Below the pieces are notes generated by a model. The model worked only from the letters and a program-made list of their open reading frames with translations. It was not told the DNA's origin and did no database searches. From an uncultured Bacteroidota bacterium (GTDB taxonomy: Bacteria; Bacteroidota; Bacteroidia; Chitinophagales; Chitinophagaceae), in assembly GCA_903877645.1 (NCBI GenBank), contig CAIRES010000059.1:23544-87543 (forward strand): a stretch of DNA of 64,000 bases, written 5' to 3'. This document shows, one piece after another, positions 7,975-15,029 of this stretch (within the stretch, counting starts at the first letter, position 1; every line of letters begins with the position of its first letter). Made by a program: the position numbers and the translations under genes.

Positions 7975-8007
7975 ATAAAAATGCCCTGTGCATGATACAC
8001 AGGGCAT
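7975..8007 (-). terminator. Terminator between convergent genes
   Basis: A 10-bp perfect stem (7981-7990 with 7998-8007). Read on the minus strand it is followed by a T-rich run, so it mainly serves the DUF2911 gene, but the stem can act for both convergent genes. Confidence 0.75.
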
Positions 8008-8027
8008 GAATAATATTCAGAAATAGC

Positions 8028-8549
8028 TTAGAAACTTATAGGGATCTGTACACTTGTTTTATCCCAGTCCAGCATTAAGCCGGCATCGTTAGTAGAGATC
8101 GTGAATTCCTCGGTAACGTTACCATGATTGTGTACAGGCACTGTTACGTTAAGTACATCCTGGTCTTTCACTTTGTCATAAGCAAACGAGCCCCACTGTT
8201 GCAGCTTGCGGTTGAGGACAATGGTCCATTCGGTTTTGTATGGAACGGTAAAGAGGGTATAAGTGCCGGCATGTACCGCTTTGCCTGCAACCTTACAGTC
8301 TTTGTCAAATGTTATTTCGGTAGCCTCATCAGCTCCGGTGCGCCATACTTTGTTGTAAGGGGCAAGGCCGGTTTCGCTGAAAATTTCGCGGCCTTTTACG
8401 TATGGCCTGCCATAACTTATTTTCATATGATTGCCGGTTACCACTTCATGAGGGCTGGCCCTTTTTTTGTTGGGGTCCATAGTGTGCTGGGCAAAAATGC
8501 TGGTTGCGCTTACCAGAAGGATAAGTGTCGCTGCTAATAATTTCTTCAT
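8028..8549 (-). CDS. Exported DUF2911 protein
   Basis: A 173-aa protein with a signal peptide cut near SIFAQ. The mature part has the DUF2911 hallmarks: KISYGRPYVKGREIF, PYNKVWRTGADEATEITF, a GTYTLFTVP strand and a C-terminal DWDKTSVQIPI. The family is abundant in Bacteroidota and has no known function. The start at 8549 was chosen because it opens the signal peptide; upstream codons in frame are not peptide-like. The terminator at 7975-8007 serves it. Confidence 0.88.
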   Translation of the reverse strand: MKKLLAATLILLVSATSIFAQHTMDPNKKRASPHEVVTGNHMKISYGRPYVKGREIFSETGLAPYNKVWRTGADEATEITFDKDCKVAGKAVHAGTYTLFTVPYKTEWTIVLNRKLQQWGSFAYDKVKDQDVLNVTVPVHNHGNVTEEFTISTNDAGLMLDWDKTSVQIPISF

Positions 8550-8696
8550 AGAATGATTTGTTTGTACGCAAGTTAGGGAAGTTTGCCCGAATATATATCC
8601 CGCTGTTTTTAGCTCCGTTTGAATCATAACAATTCCTTAGTAAAGTTGGCATGGATTTGTATGGGATAGCTCAAACAAACTAAAAACAATTTGATC

Positions 8697-10760
8697 ATGA
8701 AGAGGAATTTACTAGCAGCGATAGTGGGAGCAGGGACAATGATGGGTACTGCTTCGTATGCGCAAACGACACTTTACGGCATAACGGATGCCAATACTAT
8801 TTTCTCCATCAGCGATGTGAGTACACCGTCCTCAATTGCAGGGCCTTTTGCAGTTTCAGGTGTGGCTTCCGGCCAGTTTCTTGTGGGCCTTGATTCTCGT
8901 CCAAGCACTACTGCATTGTATGCATTAGGTTATGACTCACTAACTAACACAGCGCAATTATACACTATTGGACATAGCGGCAGTACCTATACTGCCAGCG
9001 CAGTAGGCTCTGCGGCTTCAGGTGTTACGCTCGGCTCGGCTCATTATGCGGGCTTTAACATTGTTTCTACTGTGGATAACCAGATGCGTATTGTGGGGAG
9101 AAATGGCAACAATTACATCATGAATGCTGATAATGGCGCTATTATGACTACCGGTACCAGTGGCCTGTCATACGGCCTTGGCGATGTACACGTTGGTTCC
9201 ATGACATCACTGGCGGCCACCGCATATACCAATAGCTTTTATGGAGCAGACGCAACAACCGAAGTAGGGTATGATGCAGTGAGCAATGTATTGGTTTCAT
9301 TTGATGCGGGTTCTTATAGCAACGGTTTTAACAATGCCTCAAATAACATTCATTCCATTGGTGTTACTACAGGTGCATTGCTTACTGCTACCGGTGGCGT
9401 AGGTATGGATACATGGTACGATACCGCTACCCATACCAACAGTGTGTATCTGGCAGCAAGCACTTTGCTTTCAGGCAGTCACCTGTACAGGTACAATCTT
9501 TCTAAAGGCATTGCAGGAGCTGTGAGCGATATGGGTGCAATTGGTGCAGGCACACTCAATGTGACTGCTATATCCTTTGCCGCAACACGCGATTCTACTG
9601 CCGCAGTTACAGGCAGCCTGATGACAGCGCTATCCCTGAACCTGAGGAACCTCGTTACTTTCGATGCAGCTAATCCTACTAATATCCGCAGGGTACGCAC
9701 ATTGAGTGGTATGGCAACAGGCCAGTCAATGGTAGCTATTGATTATTCCTTCACAGGTATGCTGTATGGCCTCGGTTATAATTCCATTACACAGACCTAC
9801 CAGTTTTATACAATAGATACAACAACAGGTGGCGTTACAGCCGTGAACAGTACCCCCATCAGTCTTGCATTAGGTACAGATAATGGTTCAGGAAATTATG
9901 TAAATGTGGGCTTCCGTTTTATCCCTACCTTGACTAATCGTATTCGTGTAACGGGTAACAATGGCAGCGTAAATGTGCAGCTTGATGCCACAACAGGCAA
10001 TATAGCCTCTTCAGACGGTGCGATATCGTATGCTTTAGGTGATGCGTCCTTTGGTACTGCTGCCAGTCTTTCATCAGTAGCCTATACAGGCTATGGTGGC
10101 GATACGGCTACCCACATGTTTGGCTTCGATGCCAGCACCGGTGCGATGGTTATGTTCGGCTCTGTAGGTACAGGCGCAAGCGGCAGCATCACCACCGATC
10201 TTAGCCTCAGTTCTGTATTGTCATTATTGTTGCATACCACTACTTACAATAACGCCTATATGGATATTGCTTTCAATACCGCAACCTCTGTTAATGAAGG
10301 TTTCTTAGTGTCGAATTACATTGGCGACAGCAGCGTGCAAAACAACTATTCTGTGATCTACGACATGAGCGCTATGCTCACAGGCTATCACAGAACCACT
10401 ACCACAGGCCCAAGCCGTGTAGGCAATGTAGGGTTTGGTACACCGGTAAAAGATGCGGTAATACATTCAGCCGCAATGTCCACAACGGGGATTGCAACTT
10501 ATACCGCAGGCAGCAATCAGCTTACCGTATATCCTAACCCGGTAGTCAGTAATACTAAGATCATTCTCGACCAGGCATCAGCAGGCAATGTGAATGTAAA
10601 TATAATAGACATGAACGGACAGGTGGTGCGCACTTATCAATATGCGCAGGGCAGCTATTCGCTTGATGTGGACATGAGCAAACTTCCTGCAGGTTTGTAT
10701 AGTGTGCGGGTATCAGGCAAAGGAATGGCAGACCACAACCTGAAAGTTGTTAAAGACTAA
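8697..10760 (+). CDS. Secreted protein with two DUF4394 repeats and a T9SS type A sorting domain
   Basis: A 687-aa secreted protein. Residues 1-23 are a signal peptide ending TASYAQ. Two tandem DUF4394 units follow (about 27-310 and 315-560). Each has an LYG(I/L) opening, a GxxSGQ/GQS strand, a GSAHYAGFN/NYVNVGFR turn and an (S/I)YxLGD-V/A block. The final 80 residues are a Por-secretion sorting domain: LTVYPNPVV at the start, GQVVRTYQY, and LPAGLYSVRVSG near the end. That implies export by the Sec system, then the type IX system to the cell surface. The gene has its own terminator. Function of DUF4394 is unknown; a surface beta-propeller-like fold is plausible. Confidence 0.88.
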   Translation: MKRNLLAAIVGAGTMMGTASYAQTTLYGITDANTIFSISDVSTPSSIAGPFAVSGVASGQFLVGLDSRPSTTALYALGYDSLTNTAQLYTIGHSGSTYTASAVGSAASGVTLGSAHYAGFNIVSTVDNQMRIVGRNGNNYIMNADNGAIMTTGTSGLSYGLGDVHVGSMTSLAATAYTNSFYGADATTEVGYDAVSNVLVSFDAGSYSNGFNNASNNIHSIGVTTGALLTATGGVGMDTWYDTATHTNSVYLAASTLLSGSHLYRYNLSKGIAGAVSDMGAIGAGTLNVTAISFAATRDSTAAVTGSLMTALSLNLRNLVTFDAANPTNIRRVRTLSGMATGQSMVAIDYSFTGMLYGLGYNSITQTYQFYTIDTTTGGVTAVNSTPISLALGTDNGSGNYVNVGFRFIPTLTNRIRVTGNNGSVNVQLDATTGNIASSDGAISYALGDASFGTAASLSSVAYTGYGGDTATHMFGFDASTGAMVMFGSVGTGASGSITTDLSLSSVLSLLLHTTTYNNAYMDIAFNTATSVNEGFLVSNYIGDSSVQNNYSVIYDMSAMLTGYHRTTTTGPSRVGNVGFGTPVKDAVIHSAAMSTTGIATYTAGSNQLTVYPNPVVSNTKIILDQASAGNVNVNIIDMNGQVVRTYQYAQGSYSLDVDMSKLPAGLYSVRVSGKGMADHNLKVVKD

Positions 10761-10785
10761 ATTTTGTTTTGTGTGTGAGAAGTAG

Positions 10786-10818
10786 AAAGGCCGTTCCCTT
10801 GTGGAGCGGCCTTTTTTT
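10786..10818 (+). terminator. Rho-independent terminator
   Basis: A near-perfect stem (AGGCCGTTCC paired with GGAGCGGCCT) is followed by a seven-T run, just after the DUF4394/T9SS gene. Confidence 0.85.
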
Positions 10819-10865
10819 GCGTAGTGGCTTTTTGGTGCTATTTTCGCAGAAATACCTATTGATCA

Positions 10866-11282
10866 ATGAGAAATGTGATACTGATATTTGCTTTACTTGT
10901 CGGCACGTTGGTGCAAGCCCGGCAAACCAAGACATTAAGTGCTCCTACCGGCCCTGAAACAAAAGACAGTTCCAAGACCTTTGTATATGTGGACGAGATG
11001 CCCAAAGCAGCATTTGATTACAACGACTACCTCGTAAAGAACATGCAATACCCTGACAGCGCGATCGCACACAACATTGAAGGGCGCGTGATCATAAAGT
11101 TCATTGTCAATGAAGATGGCCATATATCTGATTGCGAAGTGTTGCGGGGCTTCGATAAGGATTGTGATGCGGAAGCCCTGAGAGTGGTACGCAATATGCC
11201 TGCCTGGAAACCTGGTAAGGTAAATGGCGAAGCCGTAAAGGTTTGGTTTAACCTACCTATCAGTTTTAAGCTCACCGATTAA
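10866..11282 (+). CDS. Exported protein with one TonB C-terminal domain
   Basis: A 138-aa protein. Residues 1-19 look like a signal peptide (MRNVILIFALLVGTLVQA). A single TonB C-terminal domain covers about residues 45-137, with YPDSAIAHNIEGRVIIKF, NEDGHISDCEVLRG, and RNMPAWKPGKVNGEAV followed by FNLPISFKL. The transmembrane anchor and Pro-rich spacer of a true TonB are missing, and no exbB/exbD is nearby. It is therefore unlikely to transduce energy on its own. First of three similar tandem genes, 27 nt before the next. Confidence 0.85.
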   Translation: MRNVILIFALLVGTLVQARQTKTLSAPTGPETKDSSKTFVYVDEMPKAAFDYNDYLVKNMQYPDSAIAHNIEGRVIIKFIVNEDGHISDCEVLRGFDKDCDAEALRVVRNMPAWKPGKVNGEAVKVWFNLPISFKLTD

Positions 11283-11309
11283 CTCATTGATTGTTCAAAT
11301 AATCTCTTT

Positions 11310-12038
11310 ATGAATCTCCGCACTTTGCTTTTGTCTTTTTCTCTTTTGTGTGTCTCAGCTGTTTATGCTCAGAATGCCCCTGATAATACGGTGCCTGTGT
11401 ACCAGTATGTAGAGCAGATGCCGGTGCCACATTATGAACTCAATAGGTACTTAAATAAAAATCTTCATTATCCCGATAGTGCACGTGAGCACGATATCGA
11501 GGGAAAGGTAGTATTGAGTTTCGTAGTCAGTGAAGATGGTAGCATCGCAGATGTCGAAGTATTGCGAGGTGTAAGTGACGAATGTGATTCTGAAGCTGTG
11601 CGTGTCATTAAAACTATGCCGGCCTGGCAACCGGGAAAACAAAATGGGGTGCCTGTGAAAGTACGGTTTACTCAGTCGATCACTTTTAAATTGGAAGGAA
11701 AAGTTGAAGCTAAAACTAACCAGCCGACAAAGTTAGATATTAGTATTACCCAGCCCAAGCCTCCCTATGATTTAAATGCATATTTCAATGATAATTTGCA
11801 TTATCCCAAGACAGCCAGAAAACAAAATATTCAGGGTAAAGTAATTGTAGTGTTCCTAATCAATGAAGACGGCTCGATTTCCGATGTAAGATTACTTAGT
11901 GGTATTGGAGGAGGTTGCGATGAAGAGGCCCTGCGTGTGGTAAAAAATATGCCTGCATGGACGCCCGGGAAAAAGGATGGCAAAGCAGCAAAGATATATA
12001 TGAAGCAGCCAGTATCATTTGAATTGAATAATGAGTAA
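11310..12038 (+). CDS. Exported protein with two tandem TonB C-terminal domains
   Basis: A 242-aa protein with a signal peptide cut after VYAQ (about residue 20). It carries two TonB C-terminal domains, at about 35-128 and 148-240. Each shows NLHYPDSA/KTA, an (I)EGKV/QGKV strand, (S/N)EDGSI(A/S)DV, and (K)xMPAWxPGK. The domains differ clearly from each other, so the duplication is old. There is no membrane anchor or Pro-rich linker. It lies between two single-domain relatives with short spacers (27 and 24 nt), as expected of one transcript. Confidence 0.85.
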   Translation: MNLRTLLLSFSLLCVSAVYAQNAPDNTVPVYQYVEQMPVPHYELNRYLNKNLHYPDSAREHDIEGKVVLSFVVSEDGSIADVEVLRGVSDECDSEAVRVIKTMPAWQPGKQNGVPVKVRFTQSITFKLEGKVEAKTNQPTKLDISITQPKPPYDLNAYFNDNLHYPKTARKQNIQGKVIVVFLINEDGSISDVRLLSGIGGGCDEEALRVVKNMPAWTPGKKDGKAAKIYMKQPVSFELNNE

Positions 12039-12062
12039 ACGTAACGTTCTTAATTGAGATGT

Positions 12063-12548
12063 ATGAAATTTAAGATGATCGTATTTTGCGCCTGCATGCA
12101 TACAGTTTCTGTTCATGGACAGAACATGGGAAAAGACACAACGAAGCATCCCGTAATGCACCAGGGAAAAGACCCGGGTAGTGATATGAATCCAGACATA
12201 ACACCGGCTGGCCCGGCCCCACGGCCAGACCAGGTCTACACTTATGTGGAGCAGATGCCTACACAATCGTATGACCTCAACAAGTATCTACAGGATAGCC
12301 TGCACTATCCTAAAGAAGCACAGGCTAATAATGTAGAAGGCAGGGTAATAGTGCAGTTTGTAGTGAATGAAGACGGCACCTTTTCTGATGTAAAGGTGAT
12401 CAGGGGCATCGGTGCGGGTTGTGATGAAGAAGCGATACGTGTAGTAAAGGCCATGCCCCGCTGGAATGCCGCCAGGCAAAGTGGCAATAAAGTAAAATGC
12501 CGGTACGCATTGCCCATAACTTTTAGGCTGGAGGAGGATAAGAAGTAA
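12063..12548 (+). CDS. Exported protein with one TonB C-terminal domain
   Basis: A 161-aa protein. The ATG at 12063 opens a signal-peptide-like segment (MKFKMIVFCACMHTVSVHG); an upstream in-frame TTG would spoil it. After a short polar Pro/Asp/Met-rich linker there is one TonB C-terminal domain (about 65-158) with LHYPKEAQANNVEGRVIVQF, NEDGTFSDVKVIRG and MPRWNAARQSG. Third gene of the tandem TonB-domain group. It begins 24 nt after its neighbour. Confidence 0.83.
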   Translation: MKFKMIVFCACMHTVSVHGQNMGKDTTKHPVMHQGKDPGSDMNPDITPAGPAPRPDQVYTYVEQMPTQSYDLNKYLQDSLHYPKEAQANNVEGRVIVQFVVNEDGTFSDVKVIRGIGAGCDEEAIRVVKAMPRWNAARQSGNKVKCRYALPITFRLEEDKK

Positions 12549-12563
12549 GAGTTAATACCCCCA

Positions 12564-12594
12564 TTGTCGTTTGCACGATAATCCTTTACTTTTG
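12564..12594 (+). promoter_or_regulatory. Bacteroidota promoter for the SDR gene
   Basis: TTG (12564-12566), 20 nt, then TACTTTTG (12587-12594). Transcription would start near 12601, after the first possible ATG (12599). This favours the ATG at 12608. Confidence 0.65.
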
Positions 12595-12607
12595 CCCCAT
12601 GTTATCA

Positions 12608-13387
12608 ATGGATCTTACCGGTAAGACCGCCCTTGTGGGTGGCAGCACACAGGGCATAGGGCTGGCATCAGCGCAGGCTATGGCATCGCTGGGCGCTACA
12701 TGCGTGCTCATCTCCCGCAACGAAGACAAGCTAAAAGCTGCTGTGCAAACACTGCCTGCCGCTGCGGGCCAAAAGCATAACTATCTCGTGGCAGACTATG
12801 CGCAACCTGAGCAAGTGCGCCAAGTAGTGAGTGCATTTGTAAAAGACCATACAGTACATATACTCGTTAATAACAGCGGTGGCCCTGCCGGCGGCCCGGT
12901 AATGAAAGCTAAGCCCGAGGAGTTTCTACAGGCATTTCAACAGCATCTTATTTGCAACCATATCATTACCACGCTGGTGGCAGAAGGTATGAAGGCCGAG
13001 GGCTTTGGCCGCATCATCAATATTATTTCGACTTCTGTAAAGATACCTTTGAAAGACCTGGGCGTATCCAATACCATACGTGGAGGGGTAGCATCATGGG
13101 CCAAGACCATGGCCAATGAGCTGGGGCAGTACGGCATCACTGTAAATAATGTACTGCCCGGTGCCACATCCACTGAGCGGCTGGATACGATATTGAACAA
13201 TAAATCGACAAAAACGGGCAAAGACAAAGATGAGGTAGCAAAAGAAATGGTAGAGGAGATACCTGCCCGCCGCTTTGGCAAGCCCGAAGAAATAGCTGCG
13301 GTTGTCGCGTTTTTGGCCAGCCCTGCTGCGGCCTATGTAAATGGTACTTCTATACCTGTAGATGGCGGCCGGACCGGGAGTATATAG
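12608..13387 (+). CDS. Short-chain dehydrogenase/reductase with a divergent active site
   Basis: A 259-aa SDR-family protein. The NAD(P)-binding motif GGSTQGIG is at residues 11-18, NNSGGPAGG takes the place of NNAG, and the C-terminal block is PEEIAAVVAFLASPAAAYVN. The catalytic Ser is present (IISTS), but the usual Tyr-x3-Lys reads S-N-T-I-R. This matches a known divergent SDR subgroup with LSN-x2-R, so classical Tyr/Lys catalysis is doubtful. Other readings are a fatty-acid or polyketide type reductase, or a non-catalytic member. The start is set by the promoter; 12599 is an alternative adding three residues. Confidence 0.85.
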   Translation: MDLTGKTALVGGSTQGIGLASAQAMASLGATCVLISRNEDKLKAAVQTLPAAAGQKHNYLVADYAQPEQVRQVVSAFVKDHTVHILVNNSGGPAGGPVMKAKPEEFLQAFQQHLICNHIITTLVAEGMKAEGFGRIINIISTSVKIPLKDLGVSNTIRGGVASWAKTMANELGQYGITVNNVLPGATSTERLDTILNNKSTKTGKDKDEVAKEMVEEIPARRFGKPEEIAAVVAFLASPAAAYVNGTSIPVDGGRTGSI

Positions 13388-13583
13388 TTTTTCGGGAAAA
13401 TGTCTTGCCCAAATGGTTATTTAAGTATTGTTTACACTTAATTTTTTATTGCATAACAATAAAATAACAGGCAAAAGGTGAGGGATATTTATAAAATGCG
13501 GAAATAATTGCCGTGACAATAAAATGACATTACAAATTAATTTATAACAAAAAAACGGCTGAAACCCGCGCCAGTATTGAGAA

Positions 13584-13601
13584 ACATTTTTTACAAAATG
13601 T
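13584..13601. promoter_or_regulatory. Palindrome upstream of the respiratory operon promoter
   Basis: ACATTTT-TTAC-AAAATGT is a 7-bp perfect inverted repeat centred about 37 nt upstream of the -7 box of the actA operon. The size and position fit a regulator site, but this is inferred from symmetry alone. Confidence 0.35.
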
Positions 13602-13625
13602 GTACAGATTTTCAGGATTGTGTTG

Positions 13626-13633
13626 TAGTTTTG
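13626..13633 (+). promoter_or_regulatory. -7 box of the act-cox operon
   Basis: TAGTTTTG matches TAnnTTTG and lies 46 nt before the actA start. No good -33 TTG is seen at 19-21 nt. The 292-nt stretch 13388-13679 before actA contains nothing else beyond the palindrome. Confidence 0.5.
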
Positions 13634-13679
13634 CCTCGCTTTTTTATATAATGGAAAGTTAATTTTCAAATTTATTCCT

Positions 13680-14954
13680 GTGCCAGAATCATTAAAGCCA
13701 TTGTTTAGATATCTCCGGGGCATTTGCCCGCTTTTCGTCTTTTTGCTTTTATGCAATTTTTCAGCAATAGCTGCGCCCGACGGCAAGGCTATTTTCATGT
13801 CGAACTGTGCTTCGTGCCACAATCCGTTGAAGGATGCGACCGGCCCTGCGCTACAGAATATCGATAAGGGGTTCCCTACCAAGGAATGGGGCTACAACTG
13901 GGTACACAACTCCTCGGCTGTAATAGCCAGCGGAGACCCTACAGCCGTAGCGATCTACAACAAATTCAACCACACGCAGATGACTGCGTTCCCGCAGTTG
14001 TCTAAAGAAGAAATAGATGCGGTATTGAAGTATGTGGATGAGTATAAGGCTCCCGCAGCCGCAGCCCCTGCTGCAGGCGCTGGTGCAAGCGAAGCCCCTG
14101 CAGATAGCAATGGCTGGTTATATACAGTGATCACTTTATCTCTTTTAGTGCTGGTAGTACTCCTGTGGAGGGCCAACCAGACCATGAAACGTGCTGCAAA
14201 TGATAAAGAAGGCATAGCTAATGAAAAGGAAATGCCCCTGTACAGGAGTAAATTTGTAATAGCTATTACATCTATCATCATATTCATCATGGCCGGTTAC
14301 TGGTTAGTGAATGGCGCTGTGAACGAAGGCCGCCAGCAGAACTACCAGCCAAAACAACCTATCTTTTACTCGCACAAAGTACATGTGGGCCTCAACCAGA
14401 TCAACTGTCTTTATTGCCACGCAGGCGCTGAAAAGAGCCGCCAGGCAATGATCCCGTCTTCCAACATCTGTATGAACTGCCACAAGCAGATCAATTCTTA
14501 CAGCAAAGAGCATCCGCTGATAGATGCTGAAGGGCAGGAGCATGACGGTACTGCTGAGATCAAGAAGCTGTATGCTTATGCAGGCTGGAACGAAGAAAAG
14601 AAAGATTACAACCGCGATGCGGCAGGCAACATACTGGCCACCCCTATACAATGGACCAAAGTTCATAACCTGCCGGACCATGTATACTTCAACCACTCGC
14701 AGCACGTGAAGGTAGGCCAGGTACAGTGCCAGCGCTGCCACGGCCAGATACAGGAAATGGACGAAGTGTTCCAGTTTGCTCCTTTATCTATGGGCTGGTG
14801 TATCAACTGCCACCGAGCTACGGAAGTGCAGTTTACCACCAACAACTATTACAGTATTTTTGAGAAATACCATGAAGAACTGAAATCCGGTAAGCGCACA
14901 GGCGTTACCGAAGCTGAGGTTGGCGGTACGGAGTGTCAGAAATGCCATTACTAA
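13680..14954 (+). CDS. actA: Alternative complex III subunit ActA, six-haem cytochrome c
   Basis: A 424-aa multihaem cytochrome of alternative complex III, which oxidises menaquinol and passes electrons to cytochrome c/oxidase. Six CxxCH sites are visible: C43 (CASCH), then C243, C264, C350, C374 and C419. The first belongs to an N-terminal monohaem domain (about 30-125) after a signal peptide; the other five form the classic pentahaem part. Two hydrophobic segments (about 142-162 and 188-208) join the halves. The start is GTG at 13680, the codon that yields the signal peptide; the nearest in-frame ATG lies inside the haem domain. First gene of the act-cox operon. Confidence 0.92.
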   Translation: MPESLKPLFRYLRGICPLFVFLLLCNFSAIAAPDGKAIFMSNCASCHNPLKDATGPALQNIDKGFPTKEWGYNWVHNSSAVIASGDPTAVAIYNKFNHTQMTAFPQLSKEEIDAVLKYVDEYKAPAAAAPAAGAGASEAPADSNGWLYTVITLSLLVLVVLLWRANQTMKRAANDKEGIANEKEMPLYRSKFVIAITSIIIFIMAGYWLVNGAVNEGRQQNYQPKQPIFYSHKVHVGLNQINCLYCHAGAEKSRQAMIPSSNICMNCHKQINSYSKEHPLIDAEGQEHDGTAEIKKLYAYAGWNEEKKDYNRDAAGNILATPIQWTKVHNLPDHVYFNHSQHVKVGQVQCQRCHGQIQEMDEVFQFAPLSMGWCINCHRATEVQFTTNNYYSIFEKYHEELKSGKRTGVTEAEVGGTECQKCHY

Positions 14955-14963
14955 TAACCCCGG

Positions 14964-14975
14964 CCCCTAAAGGGG
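14964..14975. repeat. Short hairpin between actA and actB
   Basis: CCCCTAAAGGGG forms a small 5-bp stem. A related CCCTAAAGGG lies at 19769-19778 between actC and actD. They resemble the CCCTAAAGGG core of a dispersed repeat family also seen near 44010 and 54415, and probably sit within the operon mRNA. Confidence 0.5.
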
Positions 14976-15029
14976 AGGTGTTTATTTGAAATTTGCTATT
15001 ATTATTGAATTAGATTTTGAATTTGCAAT

